Origin: CAZMRF01 sp964568735
GTDB taxonomy: Bacteria > Acidobacteriota > Polarisedimenticolia > JACPZX01
Assembly (NCBI GenBank): GCA_964568735.1
Contig: CAZMRF010000034.1
Coordinates: 1-49,449 of the forward strand
Length of the DNA: 49,449 nt
Direction: 5' to 3'
Shown: positions 15,924 through 23,882 of the stretch, one piece after another
How the letters are laid out: each line of letters opens with the position of its first letter
Numbering within the stretch: position 1 is the stretch's first letter
Position numbers and translations under genes: made by a program
The notes under the pieces: model-generated
Told to the model about the DNA's origin: nothing
Database searches by the model: none
The model's input: only the letters and a program-made list of their open reading frames with translations

Positions 15924-17428
15924 GCGCCTCCGCGCAGCGCGCCGGGCCGCCCCTGCACGATGCCTCCTGCGGCGAGCTCCTCAATCTCATGAGGTCCGGC
16001 CAGGCCTCCTCCGAGGAGATCACCCGGGCATGCCTCGCCCGCGCCCGCGACCTGGAGCCGCGACTGCACGCTTTCGTCGCGCTCGACGAGGCGGGCGCAC
16101 TGCGGCAGGCAAGGAGCGTGGACGAGGCGCGCAGCAGCGGCCGTGATCCGGGACCGCTCGGTGGAGTCCCCGTCGCGATCAAGGACATCATCGCCACGCG
16201 GGGGCTTCCCACGACCTGCGGCTCGCGAATCCTCCGCGACTACACCCCCGTCTTCGACGCCACCGTGACCGAGCGCCTGCGCCGGGCCGGCGCCGTCATT
16301 CTCGGGAAGACCAATCTCGACGAGTTCGCGATGGGCTCATCCACGGAGCACTCGGCCTTCGGCCCCACCCGCAACCCGTGGGACACCGAGCGCGTGCCCG
16401 GCGGATCCAGCGGCGGCTCGGCGGCGGCCGTCGCTGCCCGGGAGGTCCCCGCGGCTCTCGGATCCGACACGGGAGGCTCCATCCGTCAGCCGGCGGCGCT
16501 CTCGGGCGTGGTGGGCCTCAAGCCGACGTATGGCCGGGTCTCCCGGTACGGCCTCGTCGCCTACGCTTCGAGCCTCGATCAGATCGGGCCCCTCACCCGC
16601 ACCGTCGAGGACTCGGCCCGCATGCTCGCCGTGATCGCCGGGCACGACCCGCGCGACATGACGTCCTCCAGCCGCGGCGCACCGGACTACCTCGCCTCCC
16701 TCGAGAGGGGCGTGCGGGGGCTTCGCGTCGGGCTGCCGCGCGAGTACTTTCCGGAGGGGCTGGACCCCGGTGTAGGCGCCGCGATGGATCGCTGCCGCCA
16801 GGCCCTCGAGCGCGCAGGGGCTCGCTGTGCCGAGGTCTCCATGCCGCACACCCCCTACGCCATCGCGGCCTACTACGTGATCGCCACGGCCGAGGCGTCG
16901 TCCAACCTGGCCCGGTACGACGGCGTTCGTTACGGCCATCGAGCCGCAGCAGGAGGCTCCATCGAAGGGGGCCTGAGGGAGATGTACTTCTCGAGCCGCG
17001 CGGAAGGCTTCGGCGATGAGGTACGCCGGCGCATCCTCCTCGGGACCTTCGTGCTCAGCGCCGGCTACTACGAGGCCTACTACGGGAAGGCACAGCGGGT
17101 GCGCAGCCTGATCCGGCGCGATTTCGAGGAGGCCTTCCGCGACTGCGACCTGCTCCTCACGCCGACCTCGCCGACGGAAGCCTTCCGCCTGGGCGAGAAG
17201 CTGGAAGACCCGCTCGAGATGTATCTCACGGACATCTTCACCGTCACGGCGAACCTCGCCGGCGTGCCAGGGATTTCGCTTCCCGGCGGGCTCGGCGGCG
17301 CCGGGCTTCCGCTGGGCTGCCAGCTCCTCGGCAGGTTCTTCGACGAGGAGACCCTGCTTGCCGCGGGACGGATCATCGAGGAGGCGCTGGCGGCCGAAGG
17401 CCAGCCGGCGAGACCTCCGATTGGCTAG
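15920..17428 (+). CDS. gatA: Asp-tRNA(Asn)/Glu-tRNA(Gln) amidotransferase subunit A
   Basis: Amidase-signature enzyme of 502 residues that hydrolyses glutamine and supplies ammonia to GatB. The catalytic Ser-cisSer-Lys triad is visible as Lys88 (PVAIKD), Ser163 (GGSSGGSAA) and Ser187 (GSDTGGSIRQPA). The spacing matches well-studied GatA proteins. Length is normal and the C-terminal segment (LAGVPGISLPGG) is intact. Its ATG overlaps the gatC stop (ATGA), so the two are translationally coupled, and the amidase gene starts 12 bases after its stop. Confidence 0.97.
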   Translation: MSASAQRAGPPLHDASCGELLNLMRSGQASSEEITRACLARARDLEPRLHAFVALDEAGALRQARSVDEARSSGRDPGPLGGVPVAIKDIIATRGLPTTCGSRILRDYTPVFDATVTERLRRAGAVILGKTNLDEFAMGSSTEHSAFGPTRNPWDTERVPGGSSGGSAAAVAAREVPAALGSDTGGSIRQPAALSGVVGLKPTYGRVSRYGLVAYASSLDQIGPLTRTVEDSARMLAVIAGHDPRDMTSSSRGAPDYLASLERGVRGLRVGLPREYFPEGLDPGVGAAMDRCRQALERAGARCAEVSMPHTPYAIAAYYVIATAEASSNLARYDGVRYGHRAAAGGSIEGGLREMYFSSRAEGFGDEVRRRILLGTFVLSAGYYEAYYGKAQRVRSLIRRDFEEAFRDCDLLLTPTSPTEAFRLGEKLEDPLEMYLTDIFTVTANLAGVPGISLPGGLGGAGLPLGCQLLGRFFDEETLLAAGRIIEEALAAEGQPARPPIG

Positions 17429-17440
17429 GAGCCCTCACAG

Positions 17441-19051
17441 ATGACGGCGCAGGACCCGGTACAGGCGGCTCGCGGCCGGGCGCGGGCGGGTTCGGCGCAG
17501 CCGGACCGGCCCGTCCCCGGAGCGGGGCGACGGCGCGGAGCGCCTCTCGCCGCGCTCGCGATCCTGCTCTGCGCGACGAGCGGATCCGTCGAAGCCCTGG
17601 AGTCCATGGGAGGGGAGGGCGCCGAGAGGTGGGTCGAGGTCGGCGAGGATCTCCTCGCGGTCGCCGCGGAGGGCCACGTCTCTCTCATGGTTCTCGCATC
17701 GAACAGCGACACCTCCCTGGGGATCGCCCTTCGCTGGGCGGGCAACAAGTCCGCCGCCCCGCTCATCAGGGCGGCCAACGCGGGCGCGGAGCCCGAGCCG
17801 GGGAAGTTCTACGCGATCCCCGCGGCGGTCCTCCTCGACGAGCACCGGCTGAAGGCGCTCGCCGCGCTCTTCCCCGACGAGCTGCCGGGCGCGCCGCTGG
17901 AGTACTCCTCGGATGGCGAAGGGAGCTTCGCTGCCTACAGGCTGAAAGGGGGCGAGGCGATCTACTCGGCGGTCGTCGTCAGGTTCACGGGCCGCCTGGA
18001 GGTCGAAGAGGTCAACGCGCTCTCGCGGAGGGTGGCGGAGAGGAGCGGGATCAAGGACGTCCGGGACATCCCGATCGGCTACGCGGTGAAGATCCCCATC
18101 GATCTTCTTCTCCCCGAGTTCCAGCCTCCGGGCTCGCCTGCTCGCGCGGAGCGGGAGGCGGCCGTCATCGCGGCCGCCGGTCACGGGCTCTCCGCCCCCG
18201 CGAGGCATCTCTCCGGCGTCCACGTGATCCTCGACGCGGGCCACGGCGGGAAGGACCCCGGCGCGATCCGCAAGGGCGTCTACGAGGACGAGCATGCCTA
18301 CGACGTCATGTGCCGCGTGGCGCGTCTCCTCAAGAGCGGTACGGAAGCCGAGGTCTACACGACGGTCTACGACCTCAGCAGCCGCTACACCCAGCTCGAC
18401 GGGAGGATCCACCAGGATACGGACGAGATCCTCGTGGAGGGGCGGGTCAACCGGAGTGAGAAGGGCCTTCTGGCCCTCGACGGGAGCGAGTCCTTCAACC
18501 TCCGCGGCCGCGGGGCCACCCGTGAGGGGGTCAACGATCGATTCCGCCTCGCCAACGAACGATACGCCGGGCTCCGGCGCGCCGGGGTCGAGGCCGAGAA
18601 GGTGGTGTTCATCAGCCTTCATGCGGACGCGCTCCATGAGTCGGTGCGCGGGGCGATGATCTACGTCCCCGGGCGGGAGAAGAGCGAGTTCCTGCCCGCG
18701 GGCATCTCCAGCGAGGATCGCGAGGAGGCGGTGGGGCTGTCTCGGGGGCTGGCCCGCGGGCTCCTCGCCAGCCTCAGGGAGGAGGAGATCCTCGTCCATC
18801 CCGAGCCGGCGATCCGCGATCGGATCTTCCGCCGGGGCTACAACCCCTACATCCCCGCCGTGGTCAGGGAAACGGTCGTCCCGCACGCCCTCCTCATCGA
18901 AGTGGCCAACCTGAACAACTCCGAGGACCGCCGGCAGCTCGTCCGTTCCGAGTTCCGCGAGCGGTTCGCTGCGGCCGTCGTCGCGGCCCTCGTGGAGTAC
19001 TACGGCTCCGTCGGGGATGACCGCGACACCCGCCTCGCCCGCCTAGACTAG
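17441..19051 (+). CDS. N-acetylmuramoyl-L-alanine amidase (Amidase_3)
   Basis: Zinc peptidoglycan amidase of 536 residues that cuts the bond between N-acetylmuramic acid and the stem peptide. The catalytic domain starts near residue 260: VILDAGHGGKDPGA (His268), YEDEH (zinc Glu at 282 or 284), FISLHADA (second zinc His) and LLIEVANLNNSED (catalytic Glu). Residues 32-53 form a signal-like hydrophobic stretch (GAPLAALAILLCATSGSV), so it acts in the periplasm. Residues 165-223 look like a LysM-type or AMIN-like wall-binding segment. A long insert between the second motif and FISLHADA is visible. AGGAG lies nine bases before ATG. It follows gatA closely, without an obvious functional link. Confidence 0.9.
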   Translation: MTAQDPVQAARGRARAGSAQPDRPVPGAGRRRGAPLAALAILLCATSGSVEALESMGGEGAERWVEVGEDLLAVAAEGHVSLMVLASNSDTSLGIALRWAGNKSAAPLIRAANAGAEPEPGKFYAIPAAVLLDEHRLKALAALFPDELPGAPLEYSSDGEGSFAAYRLKGGEAIYSAVVVRFTGRLEVEEVNALSRRVAERSGIKDVRDIPIGYAVKIPIDLLLPEFQPPGSPARAEREAAVIAAAGHGLSAPARHLSGVHVILDAGHGGKDPGAIRKGVYEDEHAYDVMCRVARLLKSGTEAEVYTTVYDLSSRYTQLDGRIHQDTDEILVEGRVNRSEKGLLALDGSESFNLRGRGATREGVNDRFRLANERYAGLRRAGVEAEKVVFISLHADALHESVRGAMIYVPGREKSEFLPAGISSEDREEAVGLSRGLARGLLASLREEEILVHPEPAIRDRIFRRGYNPYIPAVVRETVVPHALLIEVANLNNSEDRRQLVRSEFRERFAAAVVAALVEYYGSVGDDRDTRLARLD

Positions 19052-19059
19052 GCGTGGAG

Positions 19060-19089
19060 TTGTCAGGAGCTCGCGGGCGGTGAAATAAT
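19060..19089 (+). promoter_or_regulatory. Strong promoter for purD-purE, nearly leaderless
   Basis: TTGTCA (19060-19065), an 18-base spacer and AATAAT (19084-19089), each matching five of six consensus bases. The predicted start at about 19096 leaves only two or three bases before the purD ATG at 19099, which has no Shine-Dalgarno. The -35 begins nine bases after the amidase stop. Confidence 0.62.
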
Positions 19090-19098
19090 CGCCGCCGC

Positions 19099-20403
19099 AT
19101 GAGAATCCTCGTCGTCGGCGGAGGCGGTCGGGAGCACGCCCTGCTGTGGAAGATCCGCCGATCGCCCATGGCCGGCGATCTCTACTGCGCCCCAGGGAAC
19201 GCGGGCATCGCGGGGCTGGCCGACTGCGTTCCCATCGGCGTCGAGGACATCATCGAGCTCGCCGACTTCGCGGAGAAGATCCGGATCGACCTGACCGTCG
19301 TCGGGCCGGAGGTGCCCCTGAGCCTCGGCATCGTCGACGAGTTCGAGCGCCGCGGCCTCCGCATCTTCGGCCCGAGCCAGGCGGCGGCCGAGATCGAGAG
19401 CAGCAAGGTCTTCGCCAAGGAGTTCATGGCGCGCCACGGGATCCCCACGGCCGCCTTCCACGTCTTCCGCAGCCCCGAGGACGCCCTTCGCCACCTGGAC
19501 GACCGCGCCGTGCGCTATCCGCTGGTGATCAAGGCGGACGGGCTCGCGGCGGGAAAGGGAGTCGTCATCGCCGCCGATCGCGACGAGGCGGCCTCCGCGG
19601 TGAGCGCCATCATGCTGGAGAGAGCCTACGGAACGTCAGGGGACACGATCGTCGTCGAGGAGTGCCTCCGCGGCACGGAGGTTTCCTTCTTCGCACTGTG
19701 CGACGGCACCCGGCTGGCACCGTGGCCTACGAGCCAGGACTACAAGCGGGCGCTCGACGGCGACAAGGGGCCCAACACGGGAGGCATGGGCTGCTACTCC
19801 CCCTCGCCCTTCGTGAGCGAGGAGACCTTCAGGGACATCATGGACAGGGTCATGAGCCCGGTCGTGGCGGGGCTGGGCAGGGAGGGGCATCCCTATCGAG
19901 GCTTCCTCTACGCGGGGCTGATGCTCACCGACGAGGGTCCCAAGGTGCTCGAGTTCAACTGCCGGCTCGGCGATCCCGAGGCCGAAGCGATCCTGCCCCG
20001 CCTCAAGAGCGACCTCGTTCCCTTCCTGGCCTCGGCTGCGGAGGGAGTGCTGCCCACGCACCGGCCCATGGAGTGGCTGCGTACGCCGACGGTCACGGTG
20101 ATCGCGGCGGCGGCTGGATATCCCTCCTCCTCCGCCCGGGGGAAGAAGATCACGGGCCTCGAGGAAGCCTCGAAGGTGGAAGGAGTCGAGATCTTCCACG
20201 GCGGCACACGCCTGAATGCCAGCGGCGGGATCGAGACTTCGGGTGGAAGGGTGCTGGCGGTCACGGGCATGCGCGCGACACTGGCCGAATCGGCCGGGGC
20301 GGCCTACGAGGCCATCGGCCGGATCTCCTTCGAGGGCATCCGTTACAGGAAGGACATCGCGAACGGAGCCATCGCAGAGCTGGAAAGGACTCGGTTTTCA
20401 TGA
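19099..20403 (+). CDS. purD: Phosphoribosylamine--glycine ligase
   Basis: ATP-grasp enzyme of purine synthesis that joins glycine to phosphoribosylamine. It has 434 residues, a usual length. Signatures: MRILVVGGGGREHALLWKI at the N-terminus, GNAGIAG, DLTVVGPEVPLSLGIVDEF, VIKADGLAAGKGVVIA, the DYKRALDGDKGPNTGGMG segment and the metal-binding LEFNCRLGDPEAEAILPRL. It is co-transcribed with purE, whose start lies 13 bases after this stop. Confidence 0.97.
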   Translation: MRILVVGGGGREHALLWKIRRSPMAGDLYCAPGNAGIAGLADCVPIGVEDIIELADFAEKIRIDLTVVGPEVPLSLGIVDEFERRGLRIFGPSQAAAEIESSKVFAKEFMARHGIPTAAFHVFRSPEDALRHLDDRAVRYPLVIKADGLAAGKGVVIAADRDEAASAVSAIMLERAYGTSGDTIVVEECLRGTEVSFFALCDGTRLAPWPTSQDYKRALDGDKGPNTGGMGCYSPSPFVSEETFRDIMDRVMSPVVAGLGREGHPYRGFLYAGLMLTDEGPKVLEFNCRLGDPEAEAILPRLKSDLVPFLASAAEGVLPTHRPMEWLRTPTVTVIAAAAGYPSSSARGKKITGLEEASKVEGVEIFHGGTRLNASGGIETSGGRVLAVTGMRATLAESAGAAYEAIGRISFEGIRYRKDIANGAIAELERTRFS

Positions 20404-20416
20404 AGCGGAGGGCTGG

Positions 20417-20926
20417 ATGACCGCGGAAGCGCCGAAGGTCGGGATCCTCATGGGGAGCGCCTCGGATCTCGACGTGATGGGTGAGACCGGAAAGGTCCTC
20501 GACGAGCTGGGGATCCCCTGGGAGATGACGGTGGCCTCGGCTCACCGGACGCCGGATCGCGTCGAGCGCTACGTGACTTCCGCAGCCGGGCGTGGCATCC
20601 GGGTCCTCATCGCGGGAGCAGGCGGTGCCGCCCACCTCGCGGGGGTCGTCGCCTCACGGTGCACACTTCCCGTGATCGCCGTCCCGCTCGCCTCCTCGCC
20701 ACTCGCGGGCTTCGACGCGCTCCTCGCATCGGTGCAGATGCCGCCGGGGATTCCCGTGGCCACGGTGTCGGTAGGGCCCTGGGGAGCCCGGAACGCGGCC
20801 ATCCTCGCGGCGCAGATCCTCGCGACCTCGGACCCCGCCCTCAGGGAGAGGCTCGTTCTTCAGCGTGCCCGCATGGCCGAGGACGTGGAGAAGGCCGCAG
20901 CGGCGATCGAGAGCCGCAAGAAGTAG
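20417..20926 (+). CDS. purE: 5-(carboxyamino)imidazole ribonucleotide mutase (class I PurE)
   Basis: A 169-residue PurE that converts N5-CAIR to CAIR in purine synthesis. GILMGSASDLDVM (substrate phosphate loop), SAHRTPDR (catalytic His) and IAGAGGAAHLAGVVAS are present, all typical of the class I bacterial mutase rather than the class II carboxylase. ATG 20417 has GGAGGG six to ten bases upstream, and an upstream extension of the frame lies inside purD. The partner purK is not in the window. Confidence 0.96.
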   Translation: MTAEAPKVGILMGSASDLDVMGETGKVLDELGIPWEMTVASAHRTPDRVERYVTSAAGRGIRVLIAGAGGAAHLAGVVASRCTLPVIAVPLASSPLAGFDALLASVQMPPGIPVATVSVGPWGARNAAILAAQILATSDPALRERLVLQRARMAEDVEKAAAAIESRKK

Positions 20927-21009
20927 GGCCGGTTGGCCGCGGGCCGCGGTGGCGGGAGACTCCCCGTGATTCCCCGAACGTCCTGTCGGGCCCATCGACC
21001 GGACCTCGC

Positions 21010-21029
21010 AGGAGCCCCTGGAGGCTCCT
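21010..21029. terminator. Hairpin between convergent genes, possible bidirectional terminator
   Basis: AGGAGCC (21010-21016) pairs with GGCTCCT (21023-21029) across a six-base loop. It sits 84 bases after purE and overlaps the TAG stop of the minus-strand small gene. There is no T-run on either side, so intrinsic termination is uncertain. Confidence 0.4.
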
Positions 21030-21294
21030 AGTGATCGAGGTCGGCTGCCGTGCAGCGGAGGACGGCCCTGTAGGCGATCTCCGGCGCCAGCCGATCCTCC
21101 CTCGCAGCCGTGCTGGCCCGCTCGGGGTCGGTGGCGTGAATCTCCCGCAGGCGGTGACCCGGGGCCCTCTCACGCTCCGCGCCGGGATGCGGCGCGGTGT
21201 CGATCACGGAGGGCTGGCTCCGGTGGAGCCTCGAGAGAATGACGCTGGGCGTCGGGTGAGCCGACTTCTGCTGGGTGCGTGCCGGATCCTGCAT
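21028..21294 (-). CDS. Small hypothetical protein, 88 residues
   Basis: Not recognised. Support for a real gene: an ATG with GGGGAG about seven bases ahead, roughly 86 percent G or C at third codon positions (my hand count), and a stop immediately before a hairpin. The N-terminal half is Gln/Ser/Pro-rich and probably disordered; the C-terminal half (HRLREIHATDPERASTAARE, then PEIAYRAVLRCTAADLDH) looks helical. It lies about 90 bases after the repeat-protein gene and would be the last gene of the two-ATPase operon. Vague similarity to FlgM-like helices is not enough to name it. Confidence 0.45.
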   Translation of the reverse strand: MQDPARTQQKSAHPTPSVILSRLHRSQPSVIDTAPHPGAERERAPGHRLREIHATDPERASTAAREDRLAPEIAYRAVLRCTAADLDH

Positions 21295-21384
21295 GAGATC
21301 TCCCCGGGAAGCCTCGAGGAGGCCACCCTCAAGCTCGACGCGAGGCTACCACCCCATGGTGTCGGCGTCCACGCACGCGGCGCA

Positions 21385-21903
21385 TCACGTCTCGCTTCCG
21401 AAGGACCAGAAGCTCGGGATCGTGGCCCGCAGCGTCCCAGGCGCGGCGCGGGGCGGCGACGGGAGGGCGAGCGGCTCGAGCAGAAGGCCGAGCGGTTCTC
21501 GTTGCGAGCCAGCGCGGCCGGCATTGGTGCTGCTCCCGAGCTTCGGGAGCGGGCCCGCGGACGGCTGATGGGATCGAGTGCTGTCGACCTGGGGGCCCGC
21601 CAGCGGCTCCGGAAAGTGCGTGCGGTCGAGGAGCGGACCCGCGAACGTCTCGGCGAAGTGCGTGAGCTTCCGAGAAGAACCTGCCGGTTCGGAGACTCCG
21701 TGCACTCCACCTCCGGGGAGCGGGCCGGACAGTGGCTCGGGGATCCCGGGGGCGCCTCCTCCGGGGAGAGGCCACGCCGCGAGCGTGTTGAACTCCTCGC
21801 GGCTGACTCCGCCTGCCACCGCACCTGCCGTTGCCGGCCCTTCCGGCATGCCGCCGTGGGCCCTCGCGGCGGGAGAGCCTGCGCGGGTCGTGTCAGGCCG
21901 CAC
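21385..21903 (-). CDS. Hypothetical low-complexity repeat protein
   Basis: A 172-residue Pro/Gly/Ser-rich protein starting at a GTG that overlaps the ParA-like stop by 11 bases, with GGGAG about ten bases upstream. Degenerate tandem repeats support coding: THFAETFAGPLLDR, THFPEPLAGPQVDS and TRSHQPSAGPLPKL follow each other, and LPGGGAPGIPEP is echoed by LPGGGVHGVSEP. Third positions are about 79 percent G or C (hand count), somewhat below neighbours. No signal peptide or membrane segment. It may be a disordered partner or tail protein of the two ATPases, or a decayed gene. The gap 21295-21384 holds nothing I can name. Confidence 0.35.
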   Translation of the reverse strand: MRPDTTRAGSPAARAHGGMPEGPATAGAVAGGVSREEFNTLAAWPLPGGGAPGIPEPLSGPLPGGGVHGVSEPAGSSRKLTHFAETFAGPLLDRTHFPEPLAGPQVDSTRSHQPSAGPLPKLGSSTNAGRAGSQREPLGLLLEPLALPSPPRAAPGTLRATIPSFWSFGSET

Positions 21904-22735
21904 GGGGCCCTGGGCTCCCGTTCGGGCCGGACTCAGAGGCGTGGATCCGCTCGGCCAGGGTCCGCCCGGCGACCTCGGGGAGGAGATCCCTCACGACCTC
22001 GCCGGCGAGAGCGGTGTAGTCCTCCGTGCCGCGTGCCCGCCGATCGTAGTCCACGACCGGAAGGCCGTAGGAAGTGGATTCCTTCAGCCTCACGTTGCGG
22101 TGGATGACCGATGAGTAGAGGGCTTCCCCGAAGAAGGCCCTGATCTCCTCGTGGACTTCTCGAGCGAACGAGGTTTGTCTGTCAAATAGGGTGACGACGG
22201 CTCGGATCTTCTTCTGGCCGAGCCACTCGGGACGGTGACGCCGGATCGTGCGGAGAAAGCTCCCCACCCCGTTGAGCGAGAAGAACCCGACCTCCACGGG
22301 TATGAGGATGGTGTCCGAGGCCTTCAGAGCCGTACGGGTCAACGCTCCGTAGCTCGGCGGGCAATCGATGACCACCAGATCCCACCGCCTCGACGTCTTG
22401 TCGAGGCACTGGCGGAGCCGGTCCTCTCCGTCGGCGAGGGCCGCCAGGTCGATCTCGAGCGGCATCAGCGCGTCGCCGGCCGGCGCGAGGTGCAGGTTCC
22501 TGCGAACCTCCACGGAGATCGGTTCCAGGTCGCCCGGTGAGAGCAGCCGCTCGTGGATGGCCTCCGGGAGCGGAGGGCCGTCCGCGCGGCTGAGCCCCAG
22601 CGTCGCGTGGGCCTGGGGATCGAGATCGATGAGCAGGACGCGCACGCCGCGCTCGGCGACGCAGGCGCTCAGGTTGATGGCCGTCGTGGTCTTCCCGCAT
22701 CCGCCCTTCTGGTTCATGACGCTCAGGACATGCAC
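21893..22735 (-). CDS. ParA/Soj-like partition ATPase
   Basis: A 280-residue deviant Walker ATPase: MNQKGGCGKTTTAINLSACV (Walker A with signature Lys), VLLIDLDPQAHATLGL (Walker A'), WDLVVIDCPPSYGALTRTAL (Walker B) and PVEVGFFSLNGVGSFL. It is close to chromosomal ParA/Soj proteins, which form ATP-dependent dimers on DNA and position cargo. No parB follows; the neighbours are a MinD/FlhG-like ATPase upstream (13-base overlap) and two unknown genes downstream. The cargo is therefore unclear, and it may position something other than the chromosome. ATG 22735 is used; an ATG six codons in (MNQKGG) is also possible. Confidence 0.9.
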   Translation of the reverse strand: MHVLSVMNQKGGCGKTTTAINLSACVAERGVRVLLIDLDPQAHATLGLSRADGPPLPEAIHERLLSPGDLEPISVEVRRNLHLAPAGDALMPLEIDLAALADGEDRLRQCLDKTSRRWDLVVIDCPPSYGALTRTALKASDTILIPVEVGFFSLNGVGSFLRTIRRHRPEWLGQKKIRAVVTLFDRQTSFAREVHEEIRAFFGEALYSSVIHRNVRLKESTSYGLPVVDYDRRARGTEDYTALAGEVVRDLLPEVAGRTLAERIHASESGPNGSPGPRAA

Positions 22736-23880
22736 AGGCCATCTCCTTGCCGTCCCTGTCCCGGAGCCGCGGCGGCCAGGGTGCGGTGCATGCGCTCGGG
22801 GAATCCAGCTGCGGGCTCCCGCCTCTGCAGCGAGACGAGGCGGAGGGCCAGCTCCTCGATGGCGCGCGCGGCCGGCGAGCGGGGGTGGCCGACCACGGCG
22901 GGGCGCCGCTCCATCACCGATCGCTCGAGCTGGGCGTCGCCGGGGATCGTCCCGAGGGAGAGGAGGTCACGGCCCAGGAACTTCCTCGAGACGTGGCAGA
23001 TCCTCCGGTAGGTCTCCGCGCCTTCCGAGGGCGAGCGGGCATCGTTGACCAGGATGCCGACCACAAGATCGGGGCGGTGGGTGACGAGCGTCTTGATCAG
23101 CGCGTAGGCGTCGGTCATCGAAGTGAGATCGTCGGTCGTCACGACGATGACCACGTCCGAGGCGTAGAGCATCACGAGGCTCTGCCGGGTGAGGCCCGCG
23201 GGACAGTCCAGGAGGACGGCGTCGAAGCGGTCGAGGAGGGGATCGAGCGTCGAGGCCAGGCCATCGAGCGTGGCGTCATCCAGGGAGGCCATCTCGGGGA
23301 CCCCCGAGGCGCCGGGGAGGAGACGCACTCCCCGCGGCCCCTCGACGAGGATCTCGTCGAGCGTGCGCTCGCCGTGGATCAGGTGAGAGACGTTCCAGCG
23401 CGGGAGCACGCCGAGGAGGATGTGGGCGTTGCCGAGGCCGAAATCGGCGTCGATGAGGCAGACCCGACTCCCCTCGGCCATGGCCACCGCGAGGTTCACG
23501 GCGATGAGCGACTTGCCCGTCCCGCCCTTCCCGCTGGCCACGGCGAAGACCCGCGGGTGGTGGATCGAAGGGCCTTCCACGGCGGTGCTGCGCAGCGGCG
23601 CATGACGGGGAGGGGGGCTCACGTCCGGGGGGCCGGCTGTGGCCGGGGAGTCCGCCCTGCTTGCGGGCGAGGCGGCCGGCACCGCGCTGTCAATCCGGGG
23701 AGCGGGCATGGCCTCGGGGAGGGAGGATGCCGCGGGCTCCTTCGATTCGAGGCCGGCCTGCGGCGGCGCGGGAGCCTCGGGCTCCGAAGCGGCGTCCCGC
23801 ACGAGGCTTTCGAGATCGTTGCCGACGAGGTCTCCCATCCCCCGGCCGAGCGTCCGGCGCTTCCGAGCTCCGCCCGCCAC
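22723..23880 (-). CDS. MinD/FlhG-like ATPase with long N-terminal extension
   Basis: A 385-residue deviant Walker ATPase. The ATPase domain begins near residue 108 with VFAVASGKGGTGKSLIAVNL; then VCLIDADFGLGNAHILLGVL (Walker A'), DAVLLDCPAGLTRQSL (Walker B) and VIVVTTDDLTSMTDAYALIK, a pattern seen in FlhG/YlxH proteins. Residues 1-105 are Pro/Ala-rich, with a basic start (GGARKRRTLGRGMGDLVGND). FlhG proteins set flagellar number and place, but no flagellar gene lies nearby, so a different positioning role is possible. The C-terminal amphipathic membrane helix of true MinD is not evident. It follows the nuclease-fold protein by two bases and overlaps the ParA-like gene. Confidence 0.88.
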   Translation of the reverse strand: MAGGARKRRTLGRGMGDLVGNDLESLVRDAASEPEAPAPPQAGLESKEPAASSLPEAMPAPRIDSAVPAASPASRADSPATAGPPDVSPPPRHAPLRSTAVEGPSIHHPRVFAVASGKGGTGKSLIAVNLAVAMAEGSRVCLIDADFGLGNAHILLGVLPRWNVSHLIHGERTLDEILVEGPRGVRLLPGASGVPEMASLDDATLDGLASTLDPLLDRFDAVLLDCPAGLTRQSLVMLYASDVVIVVTTDDLTSMTDAYALIKTLVTHRPDLVVGILVNDARSPSEGAETYRRICHVSRKFLGRDLLSLGTIPGDAQLERSVMERRPAVVGHPRSPAARAIEELALRLVSLQRREPAAGFPERMHRTLAAAAPGQGRQGDGLCMS

Positions 23881-23882
23881 CC

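Noticed and set aside
21028..21294. An FlgM-like anti-sigma factor for the 88-residue protein.
   Set aside because: Only a loose helical resemblance; the FlgM signature residues are not present and no flagellar genes are nearby.
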